From the NCBI GenBank assembly GCA_026260175.1, contig JAKCWW010001810.1:2769-43702 (forward strand): a stretch of 40,934 nucleotides of DNA, given 5' to 3'. This DNA is from Reticulitermes lucifugus. Taxonomy: Eukaryota; Arthropoda; Insecta; Blattodea; Rhinotermitidae. Under the pieces are notes generated by a model that worked only from the letters and a program-made list of their open reading frames with translations, was not told the origin of the DNA and made no database searches. The first letter of the stretch is position 1. Each line of letters starts with the position of its first letter. The position numbers and the translations under genes were made by a program. Positions 18,900 through 33,600 of this stretch are shown piece by piece.

Positions 18900-21520
18900 C
18901 ACCTTCAGTATGAATGTCCACATGTAACTGCTGGAAATATGTAATACTAATTCAGAGTTAAGGACACAATGTCTTCACGTTTCTCCTTCTTGTCTTTCCT
19001 TTGTGGAATCTGGATGCAATCTGACAGCGGGTGTCTCAAATACAAAGACTGGTTATGAGTCTTACACTGTCTTTTTCAGATGTCTTTATCAAGGGCCCAG
19101 TATTTTATTACATCCCTTTTGCATGAGGCCGCTAAGTTAGAAGAGAGCATCTTCTATAAAGCACTTGGAAAAGTTGAACATAATTCCACCATCATTTTAA
19201 TAATTTCTGCCTGTCAATTTTCTAGCTTTGTACAACACACTAAAAAAAACACAAGATTGCCATATTTATACCTACTGATGCACACACAAAAATATCCCAT
19301 ACTGACAGATTCACACGTACCTTTCATTCACTGGATATAAAGTATCTGATTCATAATGACGAATCTGTTTATAAAAGTTCATATTTCTTTTATAAATTAC
19401 AGAATAGTTCAATCAGACTTAGAAGAATATTGTTCTGACATCTGTACAACATAATTACTATCTTTCAACACAATAAAAGTCTATATTGCCATGCTTGTGT
19501 CTGCAGATATTGCCAGATATGGTCTACACCACACAAAATTTGGATGTACAATATTTATTTGTTCAGAGATTGGTAAGATGGACGTAGAAAAATCTTCATT
19601 AATGCACCGTTGGTCCAGCAGGTAAAAGTATAAACCCCTGCAGACATGGCAGTTTCAAAATGCCTAAACTGAATTTCAAAAATGAGATTTAGTCCCTAGG
19701 AAACAGCCACTATCTCATACAAATACCTGACACAATTCATATGTGCTTCCACATATTTTGAAAATTTGGTATACCTAAGGTTTATTTAATACAATAATCA
19801 AATTGGTCCACGATTGGAAATTTTGTGGTAAGGTGCTGGGGTTTCCAAACTTCTCTAATCTCATGAATTTTTCATAAAGTATATATCTGTCTTGCATGGA
19901 ACTAATGTTACATGTAGAACACACCCAAAATTAATCATTAAGTTTTTTTTATTTCTAGTACACTGCAATTTTATGAATGCATAATTGTTTATGAGGAAGT
20001 AGAAAGCTTTATATCAAATTCAAACTGAAGTTTTTATCAAATCATGCAACTGGCTTTTGTATTTTGACATTGTATCTTTCAGCAGGTTAGAACAAATGGA
20101 TACATGACATACAGGACAACCTCATATATTTATTTATATGTGTCAAGGATTTGTGCTTCCATGCCAGGCAATGAATAGGCTGTCTCTTTGATATGTAGGT
20201 CATTTTCCATTTATAATGTATTTAGTTTGTATGTATTTATTTATTATTATTTATTGAATGTATTTAGTGTTCACAATTTAACAAGGAGACTGTAAACTCT
20301 GCTTTCACAGTTGAAGCATGAAAACTGAAATTCATGTGAATCCAGCACAGAAAATCATTGTAAATGAGAAATGTTTGTGTGTCACACTATACAAACTGAT
20401 ATGATTGGACATGTTACATACATGTAGTGCCGACAGAACTGCAAGCTAAAACTTTAAAAATAGCACCGATTTCAAAGACCTTGCTGGCACTGTCAAGTTA
20501 GAGTTACACTGGTATGCTCAACATAACAAATTAATAGAATTCTGTTATTTTCAATGTAATGAACTGAGGAACATAAAGACTTGGCTTTGTGTGTAGGCAA
20601 TGGGCAGGAGTTTACACATACAGATATAAAATGTTATGTAAAGTGTTTGCATAGAAGCTTTTATTTTTAAAAGGAACACCTCATTGAAGAAGCATTTCTT
20701 TTTCTCATAAGAAAATCTCTCTATGGCAGAATTTGTGACCATTACCAGATAAGATGTTGCTGCATGCTACTGCACACAGCAACATAACAGAAGATGACGC
20801 AAAGGTTTTTTTTGGGCTGTAGCTACTCTACAATAATGTATACTTGAACTGACTGCTTTACAGAGTCTTTGTGTGCATGGTCCCCAAGTTGCTAGACACA
20901 GTATAATGTCCCATGACATAAGTCAAAGGATATGATACAAATCGTAGTTCTTATTATTGAGACCATCAGTGTGGATATAAACAAAAAACTAGGGGCTAAC
21001 ATGATCCTTTCCTTTGCACTGCATGTAGTGTCAGTTATTCTTACTTTCTGTAGCATACATGTAAGAATTAAGCAGTCCTTCAAATTGAAAGCATCAGTGG
21101 TATATAAATCATCTTCCTTTCATGCAAACAATCATACAGTCTCCAGAGTTACTTGTGTCCATTCTCGTGTGATGATACCGTGTTCCATCGGGCTGCTTTG
21201 TTGACAGTACCAAGAACCTGACTGTCTCTGTCTGCATTGCAGAGTGATTAAACAGTAGCCTTGTGCCAGTAACCCAAGTTATTTGATCTTGAAGATGAAA
21301 ACTGCAGGTATTCCAAAACATCAGGAAAACGTCCACCAGAACAAAGTGTCATCACCCAAGAAAAGGAAAATATTGGATACAAAACTGCCATGAATGCCTG
21401 AAGACTCCTTGTCCCAAGTTGTTTTTAAATATTTCAGAGAGCATCAATTGAAGATCCTCTGAAATGCAGTTTAGGCACAATGAATGCATGTGTTCACCAT
21501 GTCTTATTTGCACATTATTT
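18900..21520 (-). other. Presumed 3' UTR / downstream region of pikachurin-like gene
   Basis: This is AT-rich sequence with no recognisable coding exon. Several minus-strand AATAAA-like hexamers occur, so a polyadenylation site cannot be chosen by eye. A 75-codon open stretch at 21109-21336 shows no family resemblance and is treated as chance in the 3' UTR. Confidence 0.3.
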
Positions 21521-21669
21521 TTAGCCACAGTGCTTTATATTCTTGCCTGCTGTTGACATCTGAACAAGCTTCACAGGATAATCTGTATCCAAGATCAGGT
21601 CTGAGATACAGCCGACCATTCCATTCTTATACTTGTTCAGGGAAGCATGTTCTATGTTCTCCATTCCAC
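21521..21669 (-). CDS. EGFLAM: Pikachurin-like terminal coding exon with stop
   Basis: The acceptor is TGTGTTCTCAG. It completes a Gly codon and reads [20 protein letters not shown], then [14 protein letters not shown], and closes [11 protein letters not shown] before TAA at 21523-21521. The human C-terminus has the same MRGLVGCIS, TDY and GKNINTCG elements, from memory. This shows the frame ends on the second LamG with no further domain. Confidence 0.9.
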
Positions 21670-24600
21670 CTGAGAACACACAAATTATAAGGGTTAAGGT
21701 AGGTCTTAGCAGAAAATGAAAGCATAATTTTAAATAATGAGTTCCAATCAGAGACTTTAAAGTAATCCTTGTTCGAGGACGCAGGTGTTCTGAGGTGTCA
21801 CGCTGAGTAGCAGGGTGCGTCCATTGCTTTGAAGGAATGTGCCAACTTTATCTTCTAGGGTAAGGAGTCCTAGTGTCCTAGTTCCAAAGTAGAAGAACAT
21901 TTTATCATCAGTTTTAAAGATGATTCTATGTACTGATATTTATATGTAAGAGCCCAGAGATTAGGAATAACTTTTAATGCAAATTTTATATTGTCGAAAG
22001 CAGTTCTAACGTGGAAAGAATTATCTGAGAAACCTTTAATTTCTTTCAATTCTGACCACACTTGAAGTTGTATCTTTAGCTGGAATTTTATTGTGTAATA
22101 TAACTACAGATATCAGAAAGGAAATTGATTGTTACAAATATTATCTGTGAAAATGAAGTGTATGTAAATTTAATTCAGTTCTACAGGGCTCTGACAATGG
22201 TCTGTGACACACAGAAGCACTCCCATTCTTCCACAGAAAGAAGAGTCCTTCTGAACTTGAATCTAGAATTGTCTAACCCCCTTATATATAATAATGACAA
22301 GTATAAAACCAAAGCAAGCCTAACGCCCCATAATTTAATAAGGCGATAATGAAATACGGTGAGCAGTTGTGTGTACCCATGCACACTGAACAATAAACAG
22401 AGCACAGTTAAGTCATTGTGTGTGCAGTGCAGAAGTTCATCTGGTGGCAGTGACATAGCTGGAGGGGGGGGGGAGGGGATGGTGAACTGCCCCGGTTGGT
22501 AGAGTGAATACCTTAAATGAAACAATTTGATTTTTTGTGCTCAAAAAATTTTAAGTTATTCAGCCAAATAAAATGAAATTCGGTGACTGTTTTTTTTAAA
22601 AGTTCATAATCTCTGTTACGGGTGGCCATTGTGATTACTCACCTGCAGGGACAAAAACCTAGCTATGCCGTTAACTACAGCTATGATTAATAGGAAACAG
22701 CAGATGAATGTATGGGTCTAATCATGATGAAGAACATGGACAAGCACGATGGAGTAGCAGTATTCTAGATTTCTACTCAGATAGTACCTCCAGACTACAG
22801 TTTTCATGGTCTTCCTCAGTGTCTCCAATGTATGCCAGCATAGTATCTTCAGACAGACTACAATATTGTCCTTCCAATTTTTTTTTTCCAAGCAAGCTGG
22901 CATAACAGCACAACTTTTAACTTGTATGTGTGTTTAGGAGTTGTCCACTTTGAATCTTGACTAGGTTGCCAGCTATCCTGACTGAGATATTTTGTGGCTT
23001 TCCTTAATCTCTCTAGGTGGATGACTCCTGGGGTAGTACCTGAAATAGGCCACATCATGCCCATTCCTTATTGGGCGCAATGGTGTGATGATGCTTCATA
23101 CTTGGGTTGGCGAGGCAGACAGTTTGATTTTCAGCTGCACTGTGAACTGTCCAACTGATATTTTCCTCAGCCTGTTGTTGAAAATATCATGACTGTCTTG
23201 CAATATGCCATAAATATCCTCCTTCCACATGCTTACCTAATACCTTTCATGGACATATGTGTAGGTTAGGAAACATGCTTACATTTTGCTTGTGTATCAT
23301 TACCTATATAAAGACCAGTGTTGGTATTCAGCTGTCTCAGTTTGCCAGGTGATCGCTTGGTGACTGCTGTGCCATTGTCAACTGTCACTGATCCGTCCTG
23401 GTCATTTCTGAAAATAATTATGAACCACTTTTAATTTTTCTGAGCATCCTGAACATTCTTTGAATATTCTTGCCAGACAGAAGGAAACAAGAATTAAGAA
23501 AGAAATATTTTTTATGAATCCCTTGCATAATTGCCCCCTATGTGTGGAATGGTGAACCTTTCAGCTAAGGAGAGTCAGATTTACATCAGCATTTTCTTAT
23601 CAACTAGGGAGTGTGCCAACCATCGTTGTTACTCCAGTATACCTTGGTGAACTTATGGCTCAACATACAAAAGACTGGTGTGTGACACAAAATATAACTC
23701 TATTATAACTGAATAACTTTGGTATTTGGCATGTCAGTAAAAGACATACTGTAACTGCATATCCTCTGGTAATTAGAATTGTATGCAACATTTTATTAAT
23801 GGAAGTAAGTTTAAAGTTGCTCCTGATACTGTATACAAATGAAAGAAGGCATTTTTGGTAAATAAAACTCAGTGCTGAAAACACTATCAGAGAAAAGAGC
23901 AATGAAACCAACATAATGCATTGAACAGCACCATAAATAGCAATATAATGGCACTGCTCTGTCAGTAAAGTTACAAACTTGATGGCCTGGGCTTGATTAG
24001 CATCAGATGAAGAAATTTTTCTGTTTGTCACCCTGTCCAGACAGATTTTGTGGCCCATCCATTCATGTGTCCAATGTTTATAGGGCTCTTTCCCTTAGGA
24101 TAAATTTGGTCAGAGCATGGAACTGCTCCTTGGAAAGCTCCTTAATTACATGGTGCTTGACACAGTGTAACTTTAATTTTCACATTAGAAGTTATTGATT
24201 TGCATATCTGTATAGCTTGTCTGCTGAAGGTACAAATGCTTTATGTGCACTGTAGGGGCAAGCCAGTGACTGCTACACTTCTCAGAAATGGGAGCTCAGA
24301 TAGCCCAGTCAGTAAAGGGACAGTTTGTGGTACATATAACGTGGATGTGATTGCTAGCAGAAACAAGAATTTTTCTTTTTGCAATATGTCCAGGCTTTCT
24401 ATGCAGCCCACACAGCCCAGCCACTTATATCAAATATCTCTTTATTCAGAGATAAATCCAGACAGAGAATGAAGCTGACCACCTACTCCATTAAGTGTTA
24501 TGTGTAAGAAAAAGCAAAGCTCCACACAACCTATAAAACCTCATTGCATCATGTCTGGCATAAAAACTACTTTACTATGCACCTTGCATAGCTGTATAGA

Positions 24601-27600
24601 TTAACTGTTACATGTAAAACATTGTCATGTGCATTGTATGCACAAGGGACTGTGACTGGAACACACAAGAATGTAATCTGCTGTTATATATACCTTCTGT
24701 GCTAGGCATCTGAAATGAGAAACCAACAACTGCCATTCCCTTCACCACTGAAGTTTGAGTGGAGGCTTCTGTAATTCCATTCTAAGACTTACAATTTTAA
24801 CAGACATATTCCACTTAGTCAACCACTGAGGTCACATAAATATAACAAAAAATGGTTTCATTTGTTGGAGGCCACAGTTGTAGGAAATACACATAATTAT
24901 TTATGAACGATCAATAATGACACAATAAATTATGTTTTACTCTCATAATGAGATACAACTCACACAGTCTTCTTCAGGTATAAATGTCTAACCCTTTATA
25001 ACTTACACCTACTCTGATTTTAATATGGGCAGGTAAAGTGAAGAATGTAATGTTGTCCCCACGTTTAAGTAAGTGTTATGTTATAATGACATGTGGGATA
25101 GTACAGATATTATATTCACAAAATTTTAACCTCAGTATTAGATGGAAGTATGAGGTCAGCTTCACATGCATGCTGTTTTCTTCCTGGGCAAACTTCCCCA
25201 GGTACTTAGTGGACAGAGTCTTGGTACTCCTCAAGAGACAGTATGGATATGGTGGAAAACAAAAGATCCCTGCTGGGAATTGAAACTGGTCCTCTAGCCC
25301 ACAGCATAGTCACTACACTGACTGAGCTATTCTAGCTCCTTATTGAAGCTTTAAAAATGTAAGTTGATGTACAAATATTGCTAAAATTATTAAGCCACAT
25401 TACACTAGCATCTTATAGTATGACATGTAGATGCAGACATGGCAATCATAGTGACTGTTTAACCTGTATTGCATTATTTATGGTGCCCTATACACTAGAA
25501 CAGAAATTCATCTGGATATAATATTACCAACTACTCTTATATGTGACAGCACTTAGAAAAGGGAAACTATTAATGAACAGATACCTGATTGCCTTCACTC
25601 TGTGCCAAAGACCATCATCAACTCGTGTAAAGTTGTATGGTATGTTTACTTCTCCGCTGCCTAAGTTGAACCTGAAGTGCAAGTAGCCATCTGCAATACC
25701 AAGGGCCAGGAAGTCCCCTGCAGCAGACATATTGCGACGCCCACTCCAGAGGAGAAGGCCCAAAGAGGAACTAGTTCGGAATCGCATGTTTATGTTGATC
25801 TTGTAGCTAATGATCCTGTTTATGAAGCAAAAAGAAAGTATTTAAAATATGGACTAGGAAAATATTTTTGACAGCCCTTTCAGTGTTATAAAAGGAACTG
25901 ATCTTCCATGTATGGAAGGACGCAGCACATTACATACAAAACTGTTTTGCCAGTCGTATAGGGTGTTGTACGTAGAACAGAACTATTGTTTTGAAGTTTT
26001 CTAAAGAATGAAGGGAAACATAAGGAACTAATGTCTCTTCCATCCACTATCTATAATTCATTGTTAATCACTCATTTGGCACTATGCAAGCAAAGCAAAA
26101 TAAAATAAAGCAAAGCAATTCACTACTTGCCTTCGCATTGTGTCAGGATCACTGTAGTGGAGATAGCTGTCACCATCAAACCTGGGGACTGGTATGTCCT
26201 GTAGCATGGTGGGGGCAGCATGTTGCTGGCACTGTGTATCACGATAGCCTTGGGCGCATTCACATGTGAAGTAATCCAACTCGGGCACACAGCGACCCTC
26301 ATCCCCACATGGCCGAGTGACACATGGGTGAGGACAGTTGTTGACATTCACACCTCCCAGGGCAGCTGCCAGAATCTGCAATGGCTGGTTGTTGATCACC
26401 ACCTGCAGAAAATGTTCAAAATTCGTCATACTGATCTTTTGCTGACGTCGTGAAGTCTGGTAGAGAAATACTGGCGTTTTAGAGACAGGAGGCTCCTTCA
26501 AAACGTTGGTCCATACTTATTTACCATATTACATGGCCTCACATCTCAGAAGTCAGTAATCTTTGGGAACCTAGTGTATATGTGCAGTCAAACGTAACCA
26601 AATAATACATTCTTATTTTATAGTCGTTCTCATATCTCTAAGGGAGAAAGAATACCATCTCAGGTAAATAGTCCAAATTGAAAGAACTGGAACTTTTGCA
26701 CAGCATTAAAGAGGAGGTGCAGTTCCCTGAGTAAGTGCTGAGGTCATCTGCTTTACCGACACTCTACAATCTTAGCACCATCATTAAATGGAACGCTTCT
26801 GTCTCTTTCTCTCTCTCTTTCTCTCATCAGTTTTAGCAGACTTTGATTGTTAAACTTGTTTATGTTGAGAAAACAATTTGAGGTGATCAACCAGTTTTTC
26901 CAAGAGAACTGTAGCCTCTGATTACCATTTAGTCTATAGTTCCTACCAAGACCACCATCTTATACACTAACGAACATATAGTTGATTGAGCAGCTGTAAG
27001 TCCTATGCAATCTAGTCCTTCTTCTATTTACTTTCTTTATGACTTGGGAAGGTCTATAATTTCATAATTTTTCCATATGATGGGTTATTTTCAGGAATCA
27101 GACCTAAGTTAACCAGCCAGTTGCCAGTCACATTATTAAGTCATCTACGTAACTGCACTGGGGGCGCGCGGTGGCGTAGTTGGTTGAGGCACTACGCTAC
27201 AAACCGGAACGTCGCGGNNNNNNNNNNNNNNNNNNNNNNNNNNNNNNNNNNNNNNNNNNNNNNNNNNNNNNNNNNNNNNNNNNNNNNNNNNNNNNNNNNN
27301 NNNNNNNNNNNNNNNNNNNNNNNNNNNNNNNNNNNNNNNNNNNNNNNNNNNNNNNNNNNNNNNNNNTGGGAGCCTCAACCTCCTGGACCCCTCAGGGCCT
27401 ATCTAGGCCTGTAATGGGGTTGCTTTTTATGTAACTGCATTTCAGACTTTTTTATGTAATCGTTAATGAATCAAATTTAAAAATTTAATTTTGTACACGA
27501 GGTATGGAAACTCTCCTCTTGGACTGCTCGACCTTGAAGATGGAGACATTACACTCCTCCAAATTGTCGGTAACTATTTACCAGTCGACAAGGTAACATC

Positions 27601-30600
27601 CAGCAAGACTTGAATCTCTGTGAACACTGTTGTGAGAATTTCAAGTCTTGCAAGTAAGGAAAGAGTAACTGACCCATAAAAATAAAATGAGAATTTCCAT
27701 GCTTCTCTGAAAATTAAATTTTAATACACAGCAACCCATATTTAGAATGCCTTCCATTTCATTCCACACTGCGAAGGATGGAAACAAGATTAATTCCACA
27801 TAGAATGTGGACTCTAGACCAGTCTGGAAACCCTCTCACTTTTTCTGTCTCCTTCCTTCTCTCCCTCCCTCACCCCATCCACTCACCCCCTTATAACACC
27901 CACCCACCCACCCACCTAAGCCACCAACCTACTCAGCCACTCTCGTATATTTGCGCGCGCGCGCGCGCGCACGCACGCACACATATTTGCATACTTCACC
28001 ATTAGAATATACATGACACAGTATTAAAAATGCTTCTAATGTACGCATATTGGACAACAAAACCCAAAACCACATTCAATCTGAAATTGTATAGGTCAAG
28101 TTTCTAGTTGGTGCATTATCACCGTACAGGCTTAGACTCAGTCGTAAAATAGTCCATGTAAAACTTTTGAACAAAATGCACTGGAGCAAGTACTTTGTCA
28201 CTCAACATTTTGCCAATTCTCATACTCATCTATAATCAACCTTGTATTCAAGTCTGTCACAGCAGGCATCAGAGTGCCAAGGGATTCGGACTCACCCTAC
28301 CCTAATCATAAGAAACATTTATTAATTAAGGTTAGTGAGTTCAGCTGCAGGAGTATTTGTACTGCTCTCTTTTTCCATACCTTCTGAATGCAGCCCACAA
28401 AAGATGTCCGGACTTTCACTTTTGGCGACACCATGTCAAAGTTTGGTACCCCACCGATGTACAGGTTCTGAGGGAGAGAAAGCTGTGTGAAGGCACCAGG
28501 GGCCATAGCTTGTGTTGGGGCCATGCTATCCACCTGCAGAATGGCTAGGCGGCCTGTACGTGAAAGATGCAACTCATGCCATTCGCCCAGTGTCACTGGT
28601 TCAACACTCCTGCAACATAGATACCACAATGGTCACAGTGATTTCACTTAAGTTAGAACACAGCCTGCAATACAATGCTACAGGGTTCTGATGATTGTGT
28701 GTCATAACTGAGATACTTCACTATTTGGCCTTTGGCCACCCTTGTCTTTAATACAGCCTGAAACTTCAACGTTGCTAATAATAAGGCCTGCCATCAGACA
28801 TGCATTTTGCCACTTTTATATTCATCACCCAATTTCACAACCCTCCCTAAAATTCTTATTAATACAACATGGCCACTTCTGTCTTGGTCTTCAAAGTTGT
28901 AGATTTCTCACAGGCTTCTTACCAGATTTCGGTACACTCCCTTGAAACTTGAAACCTTAGCCATCTGTGCAAGGTGTCTGGGGATTTTTGAGAAGAATAC
29001 TGAAGCTTGGTACTCATTTTATAAAATTTATATTCAGTGAGTGCTTGGCCCTCCTTTTTTGCCTAATAACAATCAAACTGATGCCTGGATTGAACATGCA
29101 ACTGGCAAAGACAACAACAATGACCATGATGACAATAACAGTAACAACAATGATAGGTATAATTTTTAGTTTCTGCTGTAAAGTGGATAAGTTTTGTTTG
29201 TAATTTTTTAGGCAATATGCTCGTTGACTTCACTACCCTTTTTAGGAAACAAATTCCGTGGTTCACCTAAATGGGAGGATTATCTGAGTGGCTCAACAAT
29301 TTGCAGGAAGTTTTAGTCTACGATAATCACGCTATGGTTAAAAATGCCAAGAAGAGGACAGTAGTAAATGGCAGTGATAGGAATCTTGACCTTTGCCAAA
29401 GAAAGTTATGCAGCATGCATATTCAGCGACATCTTGATTTAATGGTGTCTTTTAAGGGCTATAATGTACGTGTAGAACAGTGGATCAATGGAGGGGTTAT
29501 GTGTAGAAACTGAAGCTATGCATGGGAACTGTCAAACTTTCCCATTGAAGTTCCAAAAGACATTTCACTAGTATTCAGTTACGAGAATACCAGTCTACCA
29601 TCTGTTAACAGACAGTTGTTCCAGCACGACAAATTCGGCACCAGATGCCTCAGTATAATGTGTAATACCTAACATGAGCGGGATGCACACCTCCAGGCAA
29701 ATTACAGTGTGGTGTATCACACCTACGCAGTGTGAGAACCTACAGATGCTAATACTTTTACACATTCTGAGGACATACATATCAGTATGACCAACATAGT
29801 CAGTCTAAATAAAGGAAGCACAAGTGTACTTTCGATACATTGTTTCATTGCTGCTTTACATTTTATTAAAAAACTCTTGTCACTTCTGCAGGCCGTCAAT
29901 GATGTAATGGTGTTTTGTTGGCAGGATATGGTATAGAGGAGAGGTTATGAACGAGTGAACCTGTTGAGCACAGATTTGACAAAAGAAACGTGGCAAAAAT
30001 TAATGTAAGTACCTGGAATTTCAAATAACGTAATGTTAATACAGTCAATCCTCGCTATTCGCGGGGGTTAGGTTCCTAGAAAACCCCGTGAATAAGGAAA
30101 ACGCGAATACGGAACTTTTTCACTTGCACTACGCTTGGATGCCAATATTAATTACAGAAATAATAAAAAACGAGAGGCGCGAGAACAAGGAAGCAGCCTC
30201 TTCTTGCTGCAGCCCATCTGCGACGCTGCACGGTAGGCGTCTCGAAATTTTTTGCCTGCTGCACACGGCCGTGAATAGCCGCGAGGTGCCTGTGAATGGC
30301 AAAAAAATGGGTTACACTTTATTTCGCGCGAATGAGCGAACCCGCGGAAACGGAACACGCGGACAGCGAGGATTGACTGTATAATTAAACAATACAGATT
30401 TTTTTTATGAATCTGTTCTGCTGTAGATTCAAGTCGAAGTGTTCTTGGATCGTTTGACCCTGAAGATGAAGGCATTACGAGCCATCGAAACGTCGGTAAC
30501 TTTTCCCAGTCGACACGGTGTAACATCCCAGAAGACTCGAATCTTCTTATTCACACCCTTCAGTAAAGCTGTCGCTAAAATGAACGAAACTAAACAAAAT

Positions 30601-33600
30601 TGATAATGTCTCACCAAATTTAGTGCATATTTTACGTATGCATGGGCATACTTTATATCAGAAACAATAATCATTGCAGTGCTAACAGGAATCAAAATCT
30701 TCATAAGACTTGCAACAATATATGGTTCTCAACTAACACACAAAGCAACGTGTCTATGCTTGCTGGGGTTCGTATTCCAATTCAGAATAGGAGGATTAAC
30801 TGGGATGGTACTTGCAAAGTCATCAATCGGAAAGTGTTCTACAGGAAATACGCACAGAAATTTACTAACAAGTTTCACAGTTGTTGATTTATAGATTTTT
30901 GTTAGCCTCACCGTTAATATTTAAACATTTAAAAAAAGTAGATGTCATTAGGGCTTTCGAGAACTTCCAGCTTCGAAACGGTCGTGGAAGAGATTATCTT
31001 ATATCATACGAGTGTCTCGGCTTTTTTCACCAACCTAAGAACCTTCTGTACAGAAACGCATTTAGTGAGTTGCGTTGCGAATACACAGTTACAGTGTTTA
31101 CCTTGTTACATGTCACTCTTGCTTTCGTGACGCGAGTTCTTAGATTCCGTGTCAAACGCACACAAAGACAAACACTGAGATGTGCCCTGCAATTTTGTAT
31201 TGAGCCTCGTGAGACGATTTACTTGACAGAGAGAGCTGTAAAGAACACAACTGAGATAGAAATAGTGAGGAGAGAGGAGAGGTTAGGCAGACACAAAAGA
31301 CAAACTCTGAGCCTTCGTACCGCCATCAGCTTCTTCATGTTGTCGCTTGCTATTTATTTTAATCTTATTCTCTTAGTAGGTTGAGCTCTTAGAAGCTGTC
31401 GTCGAAGATTAGAGGAAGTTCCTCGTAGTTATTGACGGCAGTTGATGCCTTCTTTATCATTACAGAGGTCCTTCCTCTCCCGGACTACTTTTCTGGTTTG
31501 AGAGTGTTTCTTATCAATGAATAAAACTATCAACTTCTTTGTTCAATAGGTTATTTAACGACATTTGTACAAATGCGTAATTTAAGTAGCTTCAAAATGT
31601 AGGAAAAATGTAAGTGGTGTTAGAAAAGGCCGAATTATAGATTATTTAACGACGCCTAACCAACTGCAGATATTACTGTCGTTTGATAATATGAGAAAAT
31701 ATTGTTATTCGTTTATTTGACGATGATTTCAATAGCTAAGCTTATGTAACTTAAAAAGCAAGGATGGCTAGTGTACACTGAATTGGAAAAGATGCGGAAG
31801 GAATCGACTGTAGAACAGTTTAAGATAATATTCCGGAATATAATCGGAAGGACTGCAGAAAACCACGAGAACTCAGGACTGCCAGTTACTCGACTGTGAT
31901 GTTTGGTGTAGTTGAAGTAAAGGACAGGATGCAGCCGTGGCCTATTTTAAAGAGCCTACATTTCCAGATATTAGCTGCAGAGATTAAGGACACACAATAA
32001 GGATATCAATGGGACAGCCACTCTCCGGGACAGGATGTGAATCTTAAGTTTATACGAAGGACAAGTGCTGACCAGGCTGTTGTACGATGCAGCTGCGTGG
32101 AACGAATGATCATGCATGATGGTTGGCATAGACCTGCAGCTGCTCGATAGCTGGGACAGCGGGTTCGAATCCCGCTCAGGTCATTAATATTCGTCTCTTG
32201 TTTCTGTTGTGTGTTGTGTAGGTAGCGGCCTCTGCGATCAGCTGATCACTCGTCCAGAGTAGTCCTACCATGTATGTGTTTCTAATTATGTGTGATCTAG
32301 AAACCTCAACAATGAGGCGGCGTAGACCCGAGTTGGGCTGTTGCGCCAAAGAGAGAGAAAATAAACAGGCGGGCATAGCATGTCTGAAGCTGCTACCCTG
32401 GTGGCCGACGGAGAGACCCAGAATAACTACTGAAATATTCAATCGTGATGAATGGTAACTTGGCCGAGATTTGAGACAGGCACTTCTGGAAAATAAGACT
32501 CAGAACATTGCCACTACACTTGCTTGTTCGCTGAACAACTTCTTGGGGCAGACTGTTATTTTGATGTACACTCCTCACCAATAACCTCACTAATTAACTT
32601 TTCGACTAAGAATTGTGTTTCAACTTTCCTATCCAATGCTCCCCGATATCCGAAATAGCACTACGTTTATTCGAACGTTCCCTAGGCTTTGCCCGCTTGT
32701 ACGTCTGATAAAGTATTATCAAGATGCAAATAAGTACTGAGCAATAGTGGAATGATCGTGACAAGGGGAAACCGACGCACTCGGAGAAAACTCTGTTTTT
32801 AATACTACCCTCCTACCTACGCTTAGGTATATAAACTGTTCTTTTCCTTTAAAATTTTCCGACTAAAATTATGTATGAAAATGTTCTTGTTCCGATGCGT
32901 GCTACATATCCCGCCCATCTAATGCACTTAATTTTAATTACCTGAAGAATATTGGATGAGTACAAATTATGAAGTTTGTCATTGTGTAACTTCTTACAGC
33001 CTCCAGCTTCTACCACTCCCTTAAGCCCGTATAATCTGCACAGAACTTTGTTCCCAAACACGTTCAATTGATTTCTTGCCTTAAGTAGGCAATGTTTCAC
33101 ACCGGTATCAAGCACCAAGTAAAATTACAGTTTCAGGTTCTTACATGGGAGAGAGGCAGATAAGTAGATTTTAAAGTAAATGGTGGTACCAAGTATTCTC
33201 CAAATTTATGTAGGAAGATTTTATTTTGTTATGTAATGAAATGAGATTAAAAGCCTTGTGAATGTCGAGGCTATTTCCAGTACAGTCAATATCTCCTGAA
33301 TCATCCGCGCCATTTAACTGTTGCTGTACCTATTTTTGTTTGTAGTTTATTTAATGACGCTGCCCGCAAAACAGCATATACAGGCCTAGCATCCGGTGAG
33401 TGGGTGGTACTGAATAACAAATTGGAAAAGTGAAAAAAATGGCCGCGGCCTAATTTAAGGTACTATAGCGGAATTTGTCTGGAGAGATACAGGAAAATCA
33501 AGAAAACAAGTGAGAATAGTACATGTTCATATTAACTAACAAGAAAACCGCCAGAAACAACTGTAATTTGTTGTAAAATAATGTCTTGGTTACAACACAC

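Noticed and set aside
18960..19075. Minus-strand charged stretch (CIQIPQRKDKKEKRED) that looked like a possible last exon of the pikachurin-like gene
   Set aside because: A far better terminal exon with family motifs and stop was found at 21521-21669; this stretch is likely repeat-derived or chance.
21109..21336. 75-codon minus-strand open frame just downstream of the pikachurin-like stop
   Set aside because: No family resemblance, no splice context, and it lies in the expected 3' UTR.
27121..27434. Open frames of about 80-97 codons spanning the gap
   Set aside because: Most of the codons are unknown bases; the flanks are a SINE.
32125..32192. Possible functional tRNA gene (B-box ggttcgaatcc)
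   Set aside because: The acceptor and anticodon arms do not pair well, and the sequence continues into a SINE body shared with two other copies, so it is a SINE head.
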